From: Porphyra umbilicalis
Taxonomy: Eukaryota; Rhodophyta; Bangiophyceae; Bangiales; Bangiaceae
Length of the DNA stretch: 64,000 nucleotides
NCBI GenBank assembly: GCA_002049455.2
Contig: KV918802.1
Location: 186,001 to 250,000, forward strand
Reading direction: 5' to 3'
Shown: positions 10,524 through 22,601 of the stretch, in pieces
Layout: every line of letters begins with the position of its first letter
How positions within the stretch are numbered: position 1 is the first letter of the stretch
The notes under the pieces: generated by a model
Seen by the model: the letters and a program-made list of their open reading frames with translations, nothing else
Told to the model about the DNA's origin: nothing
Database searches by the model: none
Made by a program: the position numbers and the translations under genes

Positions 10524-12431
10524 ATGCCCGGCACCAACCAGGTGTCGGACGCGCCACCGGCGGGAGAGGACGGGGCAACACCGGCGTTGGGCGCCGTGAC
10601 CCTCGTAGGGGGTGGAAGGGCAGTCCCGGTTGGCGGCGGCGGCACTGTGGCAGGTGAGTCGAACTCCCCGCCCGAGAAGCCGGGCCGCAAGCCGACCACA
10701 GGGGCTCACTCTCCTCTCGGCGCGGGACAGACGGCATCGCTGGCGGAGTGCCAGCGTGGGGGCGTGGGGGCTCACCCCTCGCCCCTGTACGGGCAGCGCT
10801 CGGACAAGGCGCCGCCGTTTCTGCCGCCCCGCGTGGAAGCAGTTGGCAGCTCGTCGGGTACAGTGGCTGAAGGGACGCCCGCCGGCCTGGGATCAAGCCG
10901 TCTAGTGGACGCGTGGTCGCTGAATGAGCGGGAGCGACAGCGCCGAGAGTTACAGAAAGCGTTCAGGGTCACTCCGGAAGATCTCGCCAGAGCACAGGGG
11001 CAGCGTTCTACCCGGGACCACTGGTCGCTTGACCCACCGTCAGCGGCCGGCGGGGCGCAGCCCAGCCTGCATTGGGTCGGCGGCGTAGCAGCCCAAGGGC
11101 TGCTGCGGTCGGTGGCCGACACCAGATGCCCGCGCCACCTGGACCAGGTGTTCCGAGACGCCGCGGGAGAGGCGTTCACTGTGGCGTCGGATGGGACCCC
11201 GGTCCCGGGGCACAGTGCGGCCAATGCCTCTGCTCTGGCGGCGGCCCAGGGGCCCTCCCCCATGTCCACGAGCGCGGGCGAAACGGTAGCACCGGGACCA
11301 GGGTCGTACACACCCGGGAACGCTCCCCCGGGTGAGGGCCGTGCCGTAACGGCGTCCGCCTTGACGGTAGGCGCCTCCCGTCCGGCACGCCCCACGCGTA
11401 TGCGGTCGCGACAGGCCGCCGAGCGTCCGCGGCAAACGAAGAGCTCCTGACGGGACCACGGCCGGCGGCGAAACTCACGACGGGACGGGTCACCCGCATC
11501 CTCGGGGCCCTCCTTGTTGACCGAGAGCGAGCACAGCCCGTCGGGCTCGTCCTCCGACCCCAGTGGGACGGACTCGATGGATAGCAGCCGCGGCTCGACC
11601 TCCTTCGCCGCCACCGGCCGCGATCACGGCGCAAATAGCCGTCGGCGACCGGCGCGCGGGGCCGGAAAGCGCCTGCAGCGCGCCATGGTGCAGGAGTCGC
11701 TACGCGCCTTCCGACGCGAGCAGCAGGATAACACAGTGGTCGAGCCCCGCTTCAAGGGGCTTCTGGCGCCGGACCTGTACCGGTTCGCACAGCAAGGGGG
11801 CGGCCTGCACTTTCCACGAGGCAACTCCATTTGAGGCATCCACGCGGACGTCAAGACCTTGACGCACACCTCGCGGCAGTTCGCGGGTCATACCTCGCTT
11901 GGGTTGGTGGCGTTCCTCGGGAACGTCCAGACGGCGTGTGACGGCAGCGGCCTGAAAGAGGGGACGGCAGTGACACTGCTGCAGCACTTCGTCACGAGCG
12001 AGGTGTTCGGGGTGCTCCAGCGAGCCGAGGACACCGGCACCTGGCGGCAGCTCACATACAAGCGCGAAGTCCGCGCCCTGCTCAGCGAGTCCCTCGACGG
12101 ACACCATTTGGTGGACTACCTGCAGTCGATCATGCAAGCGTCTCCAGAGATGTGGGAGGACGAGCACGATTTTGCGGACAGCATCCTGGATGCTAACCGC
12201 GCCCTAGGCTCGGTTCTGCAAGAGGCCGAACTGAAGAGTATCATACTCAAGGGAGTCGGACGGAAGGTCCGGGCTCTTGGGCGGAACTTCAATACCCAGT
12301 GCCAAACCTTCCCCAAGCTGCGCAAGCTCCTTTCCAAGACGGGAGCAGCCACCTGCGAGGGGCGGGGGATTACGCTGCACGCCATGCCCAAGAGGAGCAA
12401 TTCCCGATCCGCAGGTGGCGAAGAGCGGTAG
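10524..12431 (+). pseudogene. Gag polyprotein of a second Gypsy-type element
   Basis: A Gag relative of the minus-strand protein at 513-2159. I start it at the methionine of MPGTNQVSDAPP at 10524. The frame is broken by TGA at 11448 and 11832 and ends at TAG 12429. The N-terminal third is Pro/Gly/Ala-rich. The core contains EPRFKGLLAPDLYRFAQQG (compare RFKTLLDYRTYF in the other copy) and SLGLVAFLGNVQTACDGSG, followed by a helical segment (EDEHDFADSILDANRALGSV). Downstream, in another frame, 12860-12901 reads CSFWFHQGHWVWEC, a zinc-knuckle-like motif in which the second Cys appears lost. Nonsense and frameshift changes make it inactive. Confidence 0.65.
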
Positions 12432-13380
12432 CCCCGTCGGGCCCAGACAGCGGCGTCCGTAGCCCTGCAGGTGGGAGCCGCCTTCGCTGCGGCTGCCCTG
12501 GCCGTCACGGAGTACGGCACCGAGGCGGAACGCGCCGGGTGGGCCGCCATGCTGGCCTCTTCTGTGGCGTCCCCCGAATACGTGTCGCCAGGCGACACCC
12601 CGGTACTACGGGCTCACAGTCTGCCGCGCGCGTCTGGTGGCAACAACATCCCGAGTGGGTGGCCGCCCGGAGTTGTACCCCGTCCGTACTGGGGTGGGCC
12701 GCGGACACGGCACCCTCGTGCCGGGTACCCCGGTCCCCCTGCGTGCGGGTGCCGTACTCCCGCACTCGAATCGTCCTCCTCGGTGTCCTTCAAGCGGTGT
12801 CCCCGCGCCGCGTGGGCTGTGCGCCCGAGTCGGCTCCCCCGCCACGGCGGCGGGGGGCCTGCTCCTTCTGGTTCCACCAGGGGCACTGGGTGTGGGAGTG
12901 CCGAGCCCAGTCCCTCGAATGGCGGGCGCACGGAGGCGCACTGCACGAGGCCTTCACGGCGCACCGTAGCGGGTGGGGGCCCGCATCGCCACGGCCCCTG
13001 AATCTGGGCGCGGGACCGCCCGTCATGCCCACCCCCCCGGCCGTTTCCGCCAGCGGGTCCGCTCCGCCGGGTACAGTCGCGTTCACCCACGCCGTGGAAA
13101 CAGATGACTGCGTGTACCTAGACGCCGCGGCACACGCGGGTGGCAGCTCCTCCAAGGAGTCGCCCGCGGGCGGCGAAAAGACGGGCTACGAGAACGGCCG
13201 CCCCTGCCACACCCAGAGAGACTTGTACGAGGCAGCCCGCTGAGTGAGCCGCCCACAGACATTGTCTTCCTGAAGGCGCGCCGGCACTGTCACAAAACGG
13301 CGGGCCGCCTGCGCCTGGTCGGCAAGCGTGGGGCCGCAGCGGCCTGCCCGCCAGAGCCGGCCTTCTGCCCTCGCGTCCTC

Positions 13381-14205
13381 ATGCGGCCGCGGAAGGCCGG
13401 CGGCGCCTCGTCGGGGGCACCGGACCAGCCCCCAGCCCCGGCGGCGCCAGTGGTCGCCACGGCTGCCCCACCATTGCCGCCGGTTGCGGAATCGGTACTG
13501 GCCCTTGGCCACATCGCCGTACGGGCGTGGGGTGGTAAGGATGGTTTCCCGGAAGTCTTATCCGCCAACGGGGCCTGCATCGGGAAGGCAGCCCGGCGGC
13601 GTCTCGGTGAACGCGCCCGACGCGAGCGTACCCGCCTTCCGCGCCGTTCCGCCGCCGTCGCGAACACCGCGATGTATCCGGACCCTCCGACTGGGAGCGG
13701 GGAGGTACTGCTGGTCAGCCTGCACAACTACCGCGTTGTGGCCTTGCTGGGCCTGGAAAAGCTGTCTCTCGTCACGGTTGGAGTCGTCGTGGACACCGGG
13801 GCGGGGCCCAACCTGGTCCGCCGGAGCGCCCTCGCCCCTTGCTGGCTCCGACAGAAGGTGCCTTCTAACAAAGACGAGCAGGTACGCCTTCGGGGCGCCA
13901 ACAACGCGCGGCTACGCACCAGAGGTACCGCCACGCTGTGTCTCCAGACGGGTGCACGGATTGTCCCTATGACCTGCCTCGTCGACGAAGACCTCTCGGT
14001 TTTGGTCCTCCTGGGTTTTAGGCTCATCGACGACAACGCGCACGCCATCTTGCCCCAGGACCTGTCCATCCGTGGGACGGACGGCTCAGTCACCGCGATC
14101 CTGCGGAAGCAGCTGGACGATGGCGACCGCTCGATGGGCGTCTCCTGCGTTCGCCGCTCATCCTGCAAGACGCGGCTACCGCCGTCGGCGGCCACGGTCG
14201 TCTGA
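13381..14205 (+). pseudogene. Retrotransposon aspartic protease of the second Gypsy-type element
   Basis: Aspartic protease downstream of the second Gag and in another frame. The active-site motif is VVVDTGAGPNLVRRS, and the later conserved strand is VLLGFRLIDDNAHAILPQD. The upstream part is Pro/Ala-rich linker. No reverse transcriptase follows; the next 600 bases only carry short acidic stretches (SSSDDLPYPGRDEAEQDEED near 14550). The domain itself is open, but its Gag is broken and the rest of Pol is missing, so the element is defective. Confidence 0.65.
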
Positions 14206-14848
14206 GTGCGGACCATGTGGGGGGGCCTGGGCCAAGTGGTCGACACCTCGCGCCTGTCCACAACGCAGGGTGTCACCATCAGGGGCTTTTGAATCAGGCA
14301 GATTCGGTAAAATCAACATATATTCCACCTCCGCTGACATACACTCGGATTTGGGTCTTTGATGAAATCATGTACTCGCTCGGATCCGACGTCCCAGGTC
14401 GGAGTGTCCCGGCCTTGACGCGGGGAAAAAGTCTTTGTTAATAAAGACCTTTCTGGCGCGATGCGAAGAGCGCCGCAAGACGGTGGAGGAGCTCCGTCAA
14501 GGACAACCGGTCGCTGCGGTGAGGGAACACTATGGTCCACCGTGGTCGTCTTCGGACGACTTGCCCTATCCAGGGAGGGACGAGGCCGAACAAGACGAGG
14601 AGGATAACTCCCCCTCGGGAAACGAGTAGCGGGTGGGTTAGTCCCACCCTCTCCGAGGACGAGCGGGGTATACCGGCGATGCAAGTCGTCCCGGAGGGCC
14701 GGGAGGAGCCGGCCTAGTCGAGTAGTGGGGGCATTCCAAGGGAGACCCCGAGAGGGCACGCCTTGTGCTTTCATGCCCTCCTCATGCCCTCCTCTAGGTG
14801 CCAATCAGCCGTCCGGTTGTTCCTGACAACGGGTTTTCATCTCACTAC
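14206..14848. other. Post-protease remnant, no gene recognised
   Basis: A short open stretch at 14435-14629 encodes an acidic peptide that could be the spacer between protease and reverse transcriptase, but nothing diagnostic is present. The interval ends at the target site of the hAT-like element (CTCACTAC at 14841-14848). Confidence 0.3.
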
Positions 14849-15601
14849 CAGGGGTTGTCAGGATATGGTTTTTGGGCCGTAATAGGATACGGATACACGC
14901 CGATCATTCGTATCAGATTACGGATAACTCCCTCAGCTGAGATCCGAATCAGGATATCTGCCCCCAGAACCGGATATCTGAGTAGATTATACTCGTATCC
15001 GGATGCGATTATTGGACACGAGTATAATCCCCCAAGTGCGACGGACAGCTCCATTTAGTGCCCAAGAAGAGCGCCATCCAGCCGTTGTTCGAGTGCTAAA
15101 TGGACGTCAGTAGGACTTGAGATCTACACTTGATTTCAACTCCCCAACGGGCGCCGTCAAGGCGGTTTCCCGCCGTTTGTGTAAACGGACGTAAGAATGA
15201 CCGTTCTGAATCTCGTGTTTCACTCTGACAACAACGCAATCGGGTCGAGTCCCGTGGTTGAACGGTTCCACCCGGGTCGGGCTGGATCGCCGCTTGTCGC
15301 TGCCAAATGTTCGGACGTTAATCCCCAGATTGTCGGCACGCGAAAAGAGAGGTCGACTGTGTTTAACCAGTATTATCCTGACGCGGGAAGCCTCTTAACC
15401 GTATATAATCCCTGTATCCTGAATCTCATATCTGGGATACGGATACGATATAACTCGCAGTTTCTGTCGGACACGATAGATATATCCTCTCCTCCTTTTT
15501 TCATACTGCATTTTGGATATGCGTCCCCGGCTCGTATCCAAAGTGGATACGGATATGATGCACGGATATAATCCTCGGGGATATATCCATGACAACCCCT
15601 G
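14849..15601. mobile_element. hAT-like non-autonomous element (753 bp)
   Basis: Ends are inverted: CAGGGGTTGTCA at the left and TGACAACCCCTG at the right, with further weaker match inward. The flanks are CTCACTAC (14841-14848) and CTCACTTC (15602-15609), an 8-bp target duplication with one mismatch, as hAT elements make. No coding frame is present. The interior is AT-rich compared with its surroundings and full of GGATAC/GTATCC words in both orientations, which may be subterminal transposase-binding repeats. Confidence 0.75.
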
Positions 15602-15762
15602 CTCACTTCCCGGGATATATTGGATACGGGTAGTGGCCCGACTGTAATAGACCGGCGGCTGTTGCCGGTCGACACCCCGCTACAACCGCTGGGTGATCTC
15701 GCAAAGATGTTTCATGACGTCAATGGCGGCTGGAATCCATTGTTGGCGCTCTTTGTCTTGGT

Positions 15763-16591
15763 GTGACCCTTGAGGGTCAGACCTCCTACATCTCCTTTGG
15801 AGTTGTAGACAATATGACTGTCCCAGCTATTCTGGGCACCTCCTTGATCGATGTCGCCACTGAGAACATTGCTACTCAGGAGCAACATGTGGAACTCCTC
15901 GATGGCACCATGGTGCAGATCAAGAGAAGGGGAGCCCCTAGGGAACGCCCCGATCTCTCTATCTCGGTGGTCTGTGCTTGCCCCAAGGGGACTACGGCTC
16001 AGCTGAAGCCAGCCCGGAAGACCTGGCTTCGACCCGGGACAATCGCATATGTTCCCGTGAGAAGGACCTACACAGGGCATGGCCTCGTGAGAGAGCGACC
16101 CCCTCTGTACCATAAGCATGGCATACAGGTCGCCCAAGGCCCCGCCATGATGATGGCGAACGAGCCCAGAAACATCCAGGTAATGCACCTGGGTGTTATG
16201 CCGTTGTGGCTAACAACTAATATGATAATCGGGTACATCGACGTCCATGAGGGGCCGACCTACGAGGTCTCGAGGGGCGAGCTCAAGGAGCTCGCCACGC
16301 CACCGAAGAGGGTAGAGGATTCACCTATCCCTAAGGTTGACATTCCGTCGGTGCCGACGGAGGTGTCGGGGCCCGTAAAGGCCCTCCTCCAAAAGCATTC
16401 CTCCCTCTGGGAGGGGAAGCTAGGCTTAATCCAAAGTGTGGAACACCGGATCCGACGGCAGCCTGGGGCTGTCCCAGTTAGACAGCACTCATAAAAGGCC
16501 GGGTCAATGGCCCGGGAGACAGAGAAACGGGAAGTCGAGCGTATGCGCTCGATGGAAGTGATTGAACCCGCAAGCGGGGAATGGGCTAGTG
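15763..16591 (+). pseudogene. Gypsy Pol fragment: protease end to reverse transcriptase start
   Basis: Begins inside the protease (VDNMTVPAILGTSLIDVATE), continues through the spacer and reaches the reverse transcriptase entry: PVKALLQKHSSLWEGKLG, HRIRRQPGAVPVRQ, then after a TAA at 16492 MARETEKREVERMRSMEVIE and PASGEWAS. The order is that of Ty3/Gypsy Pol just before the polymerase palm. It breaks off at about 16591, where sequence of a different character starts. Because it contains another copy of the ILGxSLID strand, it belongs to a different element from the protease at 13381-14205. Confidence 0.7.
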
Positions 16592-17008
16592 TCCATTCTT
16601 CTGCTGCTGAGGCTCAAATGAGGCTCAGGTGAGGCTCAAATGAGGCTCCCTCTCATATGGCCTGGAAGCGCAGCCTTTTTGGGGTGCCTGGAGCACCCCT
16701 TCCGAGTTTTCATCGTTCACAGCCGTCGCGTTGGCCCGTATGTGAGTGCACTGCGGTGAGTGTATATCTGTTCTCAGAAAGAACAGCCGAGGCCGGTAAC
16801 ATGGTCACAGAGAGGCTTCAAAAACAGCCTCAAATGAAGGGAATCGGCTCAAATGAGACGGCCAGTAGAATAGGCACTAGCCCCGTGGTGATGGTACTTT
16901 CACAGTATTACAATTACTCGGATAAGTACCGTTCCGGAGCTTTGACTGCATGGTCTGATTCGATCCAAGTTGGCATTGATGAGGACTTCCGGTGCGCACG
17001 AGTTCTGA

Positions 17009-18653
17009 GTGGTTGCACACGCGGTGCGCCCGGTTCTTAGCAGGGCTCCAAAGCGAATTGTCGAGGACAACGTCAGGGCGCACATTCAAAGCTTCCCACA
17101 GTTACTGACAAATTTCAGCGACACGTTCCGTGGTCACCGTGCTATGGACCGCAGCGCGAAGAGCAGACAGCTACAGAACCAGCTGCGAGCTGACGGCCAG
17201 AAGTGGATGTCAGCAAGCCGGCTGAGTGCCAGGATCGAGGAGAGTACCAACGCCATGATATCCCGGTACAAGGACCTCACTGTTTCGAGCTTCCTCAGGA
17301 ACGAGAACGACGCCAATGTGACCAGGGTCCGAGAGGTGAATGCTGCTGGCCACGAGAAAGCGTTACTGGGTCCTGGAAAGCCTCACCCAATTGATGTGTA
17401 CGATGTGTCGGACTTTTCGCCTGACAATGAGGACGGGTGCAGCAGGAGGGTGGGAGATCTCGCGTTCAAGGCCGCACTGGACCAGTCCTTCCCCACCAAC
17501 CGATTGTAGAACCCGCGTACCCTCAACCATCACAGTATGCTCGAAGCGGGGCCAACATGTGAAGGTGTCAATACCAACTTGCTCAACATGGGAACCATGG
17601 GATCTTTCTTCAGCTGGCACGTGGAGGACAGCCTGCTCCTGTCCGTCTCGTACTTGCAGACCGGGGCGAGTAAATACTGGTTCTTTGTGCCCAAATCCGG
17701 GCTCCCCCTGATAATGCGCGTCCTTGAAGAACACATGGACCCAGACGGACTACAAGCTGCTGGGGGAGATTTGTGGACGGTTCTAGCGGAGAAGGCCGTT
17801 TTGCGGCCAGTTACATTTTTCCTTGATCACGGAATCAGAGTTTGTTCCCACGCGATGGAGATCGGGGACTACGTCGTGACTGGGTACGGGGTTCCCCACA
17901 GTGGCTTGAACAGATGTAAGAACGTGTCGTCGGCCGTGAACCTTGCATGCACTGGCTGGCTTCCATATGCAACGGAGCCCGCGGCGCAGTGGCACGGAAA
18001 GCTCGCAATCCTGACCTATTGAGAAGCTGTTGGTGCTGGCCGCTATGAAGCTTGTTGATGGAGAATGGTGGGTCGGCAATGCGAAGACATATGAAGCTTG
18101 CGAGCCAGCAGAGTTCCGACGGGACCTCCTCGTGATGGTGGCCAATCTCGACAAGTATCTCGAGCGCTTCCTGGCTTACATGAAAATGGATGCGCACCGT
18201 CCTTGCGTCGGCAAGACGCCAACAGTCGTGGGACTCGATCGCGCCCCACAGCTTGTGCAGCAATTCTTTGCTGACAATACTGTCGACACGAAAGGGGACC
18301 CCCTCGTGATTCCACATGAGGAAGCTGCGAAGGTGACGGACTACTCGGTAGACGGCGCGCCATGTCCCCACTGCGGAAAGGTGGCTTGGCTCTCCGTGGT
18401 TGTCTGCCAGACGTGCATTGAGGAGTTGGGAGACGAAGCGGCTAAGTTTGCGTCTTTTTGTTGCTTGGAGTGCGCGCCAGATGTAAACGATGGCGAGCAC
18501 GATCGACTCCGCAAGACTCCTCTACCAGGGACCCAACTCGTGGATGCGCACGTCCCTCTTGTGGTACAGCGACTGGCCAATAGCCGCGTGTCCTTCATGG
18601 TGGAGCACCTGAAGAACATGGTAGCGGTTGATGGGGAAGAAGGAAGGGCGTGA
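17009..18653 (+). pseudogene. JmjC-domain protein with C-terminal zinc finger (histone demethylase-like)
   Basis: The protein matches the JmjC class of Fe(II)/2-oxoglutarate dioxygenases, most of which demethylate histone lysines. The first iron ligands lie in FFSWHVEDSLLLSVSYL (WHVED at 17615-17629), the 2-oxoglutarate lysine in GASKYWFFVP (17672-17674), and the distal His in GYGVPHSGLN (17897-17899), followed by SSAVNLACTGWLP. After it comes a C5HC2-like zinc finger as in the KDM5/JARID group: CPHCGKVAWLSVVVCQTC, then FCCLECAPD. An in-frame TAG lies at 17507-17509 just before NPRTLNHH, and one extra base near 18020 shifts the frame between LTY and EKLLVLAAMK. All catalytic residues survive, so decay is recent or the breaks are errors. 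The N-terminus is uncertain and no JmjN is seen. Confidence 0.75.
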
Positions 18654-18736
18654 TGTGACGAAAGTGCTTTTTTCTGCTGTTGTTTATCGTCTTCTCTTGT
18701 GATCTTGAATCTTCTTCGTAGTGGGCGAAGGGCCAT

Positions 18737-21684
18737 TCATATGCCCTCATGCTGACCACAAGGCAGCACGAAGGCTATCTGCCGCACACGGTGAGCTCGG
18801 GTAATCGTGACGCCAGCTGCTACGTCGATTGCTACCAGCACGGGCTGTCCGAGGATAGAAAGCGCCATCGGTGATAATTTCCACTTCTCTACGGCGACGT
18901 GTAGCTCTCCGTCAATCGTGCCGATGGAATGCACACGAACGAAGAGCTGCGCATCAGAATCCGTCGCCTCGGAGCTTGGTTCTGCTGAGGAGCCCTTCTT
19001 CTCCTCAGAAACTGAGATTGTCGACCTTTCTCGGATCACGAATGATCTGTGTGGGTGCGTCGCCTTCCCGTATAACGCGAGGACAGCGTAAAGGGCCTGG
19101 TGTCTCCACAACTCCTCGGTAGAAGATCGGACAGTGTGCCGGGCTTTCTTCGGACGCCAGTTCAAGTCGACAGCAGACGAGGGCCGCCCGTGCGGAGCCA
19201 GTCTGTGGAACTGGACCGCTTTCAGGGGCTGTCCACTCCTCCCAATCAGCCACGACGCAGTAATTCCATACTCGTCTGGCATTGAAATCAGTCTCGAGAA
19301 GTGCTCGGTGTCCCTCAATCTCTGCATGGGGTACTCAGCGGGGTTCCGGTTGTTGCTCTGGATCAGCTCCTGCTTTGCCAGTTGGTGAAGCGTTTCGAAC
19401 ATCAGCTCGCACACTGATGGTCCGAGCTGCACAAGGGGTAGCGTGCGGTACAGAAGCTCCAGTAATCTGTGAACTGCCGGGCGCTTACTTCTTTCAAAAG
19501 GTACCAGTCGACGCAGCTCTATCATCAACTGCTCACCCAGAACCTGGAGCGCGGCTACAGTCGGGCTTCCTCTCATTGCTTGTTCTCCATAAGAAGTGAG
19601 GGTTGGAAGATAGAAGAAAGCTTTGGAAAACATGCGCAGAGTCTTCAGAGCACTAACGCCGCAAGGGCGTGTGGTGTCGTGGCATCGGTGTGTACAAGGT
19701 TCTGTAGCACCGTGGAGCCCACCGTCAGCAAGACGGCATAGTCAGACATTGACAGAGTTGTGCTTCCCATCTTCTCTGGCTCAAGAGACGACAGGACGGT
19801 GTGAGTTGGTATATGCTTAGCTCTGAGACGCATTTCCCGCATGAATCGGTCGAGCTGTTCAACGGACAGTGCCTCATACGCTTTCATCAAGAGTTTAGCG
19901 CCGATGTTATAGTACAGCAGTTGCGAGGGAGCAACAATAACGTGGGAATGTATATCAAAGCTCTCTTCACCACGGGCCTACTCCAGGCGCGGCAGCAACG
20001 TACCACTCTTGTCTGTGATGCCATTCAGCAATAGAGCTTCCTTTAAGGCATCGGCCGAGAGGTTGGGCGAGCCCTACATAGTGGACATGATGACAGCCGT
20101 GCGCTTCTGCACTCGACAGTAACGAGCGTCCTGGACGTCAACAGACACTGTGCTGCTCATCGCGCGCTCCCTCCTCTCTGATGTCGTCTTCGGATGCACA
20201 ATGTCGCAGCTTGTGCAGTGCTCAGTATCTCTACGGCCAACGGAGTTTGAGAACGTGGCAGCCATGGGGAAGTCGTGCACACCGAGGCACAAGTACCCCC
20301 TTACAACAGCATTCTTGCGCTTGAACGCATCATAAACGGCGACACCCTCGCTGCTCATTTGCAGAGCATCATCCACGACACGCCTGATCAGAGCATCGGG
20401 GTCTGCTCCTGGTGGCAGGTAGAAGAGTGGTCGAACGGAGAATGCACAATCTTCCAGTGATAAGTATGTATAGCCCTCAAAGTACCCCTCCAAGCTTCCT
20501 CGACGCCTCTTGTACACGTTGAATTCATCCCCTTACAGAGATACATATAGAGTGTATGGATCCTTCTCTGGGAGCGCATCGCTCGTTTGTTCAGCCACCT
20601 GGGACCACTCTAAAGGCCGCGGCGCAGTCAAAGCCGACCAGGAGTCCTTCTCACGCTCGTCTGAGCCCCGCACATTAATAAAGAACACTCCTCCGGACCC
20701 GTTGAACCCTAGCTTTAGCCTCCGATCGGCCGTGAAGCACGAAGCCCAGTGCTCAGGGGGCTCGACGCCAAGAAGAACTTCGAGTAGCGCTATCATGTCT
20801 CCAACTCTAAGCCTACTGTGACGAGCGTACGTTGATGCTGACATTGTAACATTTCCGTCGGGGGCAAATGCGGTGCTATCCGAACGGGCCTGAAGCAACG
20901 TAGTGCTGTTAAAGGAGATTTGGACAACACTGCCAATGTCAAACCTGTACCCAGCACGGAAGAAGGCATTTTTGAAGCTAAACCGAGCAGGATCTCCGGC
21001 GGCTACGGTTTGAAAGAACTTTGCGGGACGCTCAATGGTCCCTGCCCCGGGGCCCCCTTGGTTTTGGAACAGCGCTGCCATGACAGGATCTCCAAGGTCA
21101 CGCTTGATGTGTTCAGAGAACGAAATATATGACACCGACACGTCGGGGAGTTTGCGTAATGCTTTCCATTTGCCCTCGGGTAGCTACCGGGTCGTCACCT
21201 CCCGTCGAACAGGCACGGCTAGCTCCAGCAGCAGCTTGCGCATCATTTGGAGGCGCCACCTAGATGGCCACTTCTCCTTCGGGTTAAAAGAGTTCTCGGC
21301 CTCCCGCTTGACGTCGTACTGCCTTAAGGCGGCACAAACTCTACCAAAGAGGTATCCAAAGTATAGGAACTATCTGCGAGAAGTGAACTCGCCAGCAGAA
21401 CTGTCCTTGTCACTTGAAAACTCTGTGTCCTCAGAGGGGCGTCCTTGCCGCTCAGAGTCCGTCGACAAGGCAACCTCTGCATAGCCATCCGTTGAAGCCG
21501 CGGAGGGCATGTTTGTTTCGCCAAGAGTCTCAACACGCCCCGTGCCGTTGCTTCTGGGTTCCTTCACGCCGGTCGTGTCTACGTCAACAGGAGCGGTAGC
21601 ACTCTGGGCTTCCATATGCATCAAGTTACTATCCAAAAAATTGAAGAAGGCCGCCCGTCGCAGGCCGCGCCTGCGACGCTTCAT
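18737..21684 (-). pseudogene. TNP2/Transposase_21-type transposase of an EnSpm/CACTA-like element
   Basis: Reading the minus strand from 21684, several frames join into one diverged transposase. A region near 21200 reads KWPSRWRLQMMRKLLLELAV. A central part holds the family signature DEFNVYKRRRGSLEGYF, then SVRPLFYLPPGADPDALIRR, GVAVYDAFKRKNAVVRGYL, HDFPMAATFSN and CTSCDIVH. A downstream part reads PSQLLYYNIGAKLLMKAYEA. The C-terminal part (18737-19633) contains LGPSVCELMFETLHQLAKQE. These are the landmarks of the TNP2 family: the Pro-Gly-rich entry, the DxP/CxxC region and the E/H-rich C-terminal helix. Stops and frameshifts occur near 21370, 21190, 20530, 20074, 19990 and 19645. Convergent with the JmjC gene. 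Confidence 0.65.
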
Positions 21685-22350
21685 TTATTCGAGCCCCCAG
21701 CGAGAGCCGGCTGCGAGGCGATCGTAAGTGATAGAAGAGTGTCGACGAAAGCAGGTGTGGTAGGCAAGCACGGTACTAGGTGCCGCAAAAGGGCACAAGA
21801 TCGAATCGAGCTCTTGCGGTACGAGTGACACAGCTCGGCGGTAAAAAGAATTGGGCAGCCGGATGACGAGGCCGTCAGGATTGCAACAGGACAGGAAGAG
21901 TCAAGAGGACCACGCACGACGAAGCCAAGCTTATCAGTCGAAGGGCAGTGACCGAGCAACCTGCGCGCTTGACAAACTGCAGGACGTCGATGCACGCAAG
22001 ATCAGTTTCGCACGTGCCCGCAGTCCAGGTCCAGATACGGGCCGCTGCACTGGCCTCATCGGAGATCTCCGTTACTCTGGTGACTATCCTGATGTCTATC
22101 CATGCGACAGGTTCAGAGCATTTGTCAAAGACCATCTTGCTTCCGCGAGGCTGATCGGATGGCAAAAAAGAAGTCAGATCATCCGCCAGATGATCCTACG
22201 GTCAGTTCGGTGCTCGGTCTCTCGTTTGTTCGCGCGAACTATTCACCGAGCGGTCCAGGTCGGATCCTGATATGATCCGCGGAACACTTCTGAAAAACAC
22301 GGGTACTGGTCGCAAAAATAGTTCCCAGGTCATTCTGACTACAGTTCGTT

Positions 22351-22463
22351 CTCGTTATAAGAGAATCGTTTGCAAAAGAATATGGGCCGCGAGTCTTCCA
22401 TTCCAGTCCGTGTGGGCCACGTTTTCTTCATATTGAGCCGAATCAGCTGTCTCTTATAACGAG
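22351..22463. repeat. 14-bp inverted repeat, about 100 bp span
   Basis: CTCGTTATAAGAGA at 22351-22364 and its exact reverse complement at 22450-22463 enclose about 85 bp. It could be a transposon subterminal hairpin; no function is evident. Confidence 0.6.
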
Positions 22464-22601
22464 ATCGCTCTGTAAAAGGTTCTTTGTCTCATCCCATTCT
22501 AGTTAAAGGACCATATCAAGATACATAGTTCCATGAAAGAACCGGAGGACTATCCTGCTTCGGTCCTGAGATCGTCACCCGATGATCTCAGAAATCAGTC
22601 A

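Larger units (their letters stand above)
16592..22450. mobile_element. Probable EnSpm/CACTA-type element carrying a JmjC gene; ends not located
   Basis: The interval interrupts a Gypsy Pol fragment at about 16591 and holds a TNP2-type transposase (minus) and a JmjC gene (plus), converging with about 80 bp between them. Near the left side, 16605-16660 and 16815-16860 contain repeated GAGGCTCAAAT/GGCTCAAATGAG words in both orientations. A related word occurs inverted at 22427-22443 (ATTGAGCCGAATC). Subterminal repeats of this kind are typical of EnSpm elements. I did not find the CACTA terminal repeats or a 3-bp target duplication, so the boundaries and the inclusion of the JmjC gene in the element are inference. 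Confidence 0.45.

Noticed and set aside
13381-16591. One continuous Gypsy element from the second protease to the reverse transcriptase fragment
   Set aside because: The protease end strand occurs twice (13381-14205 and 15763 onward), so they are separate elements.
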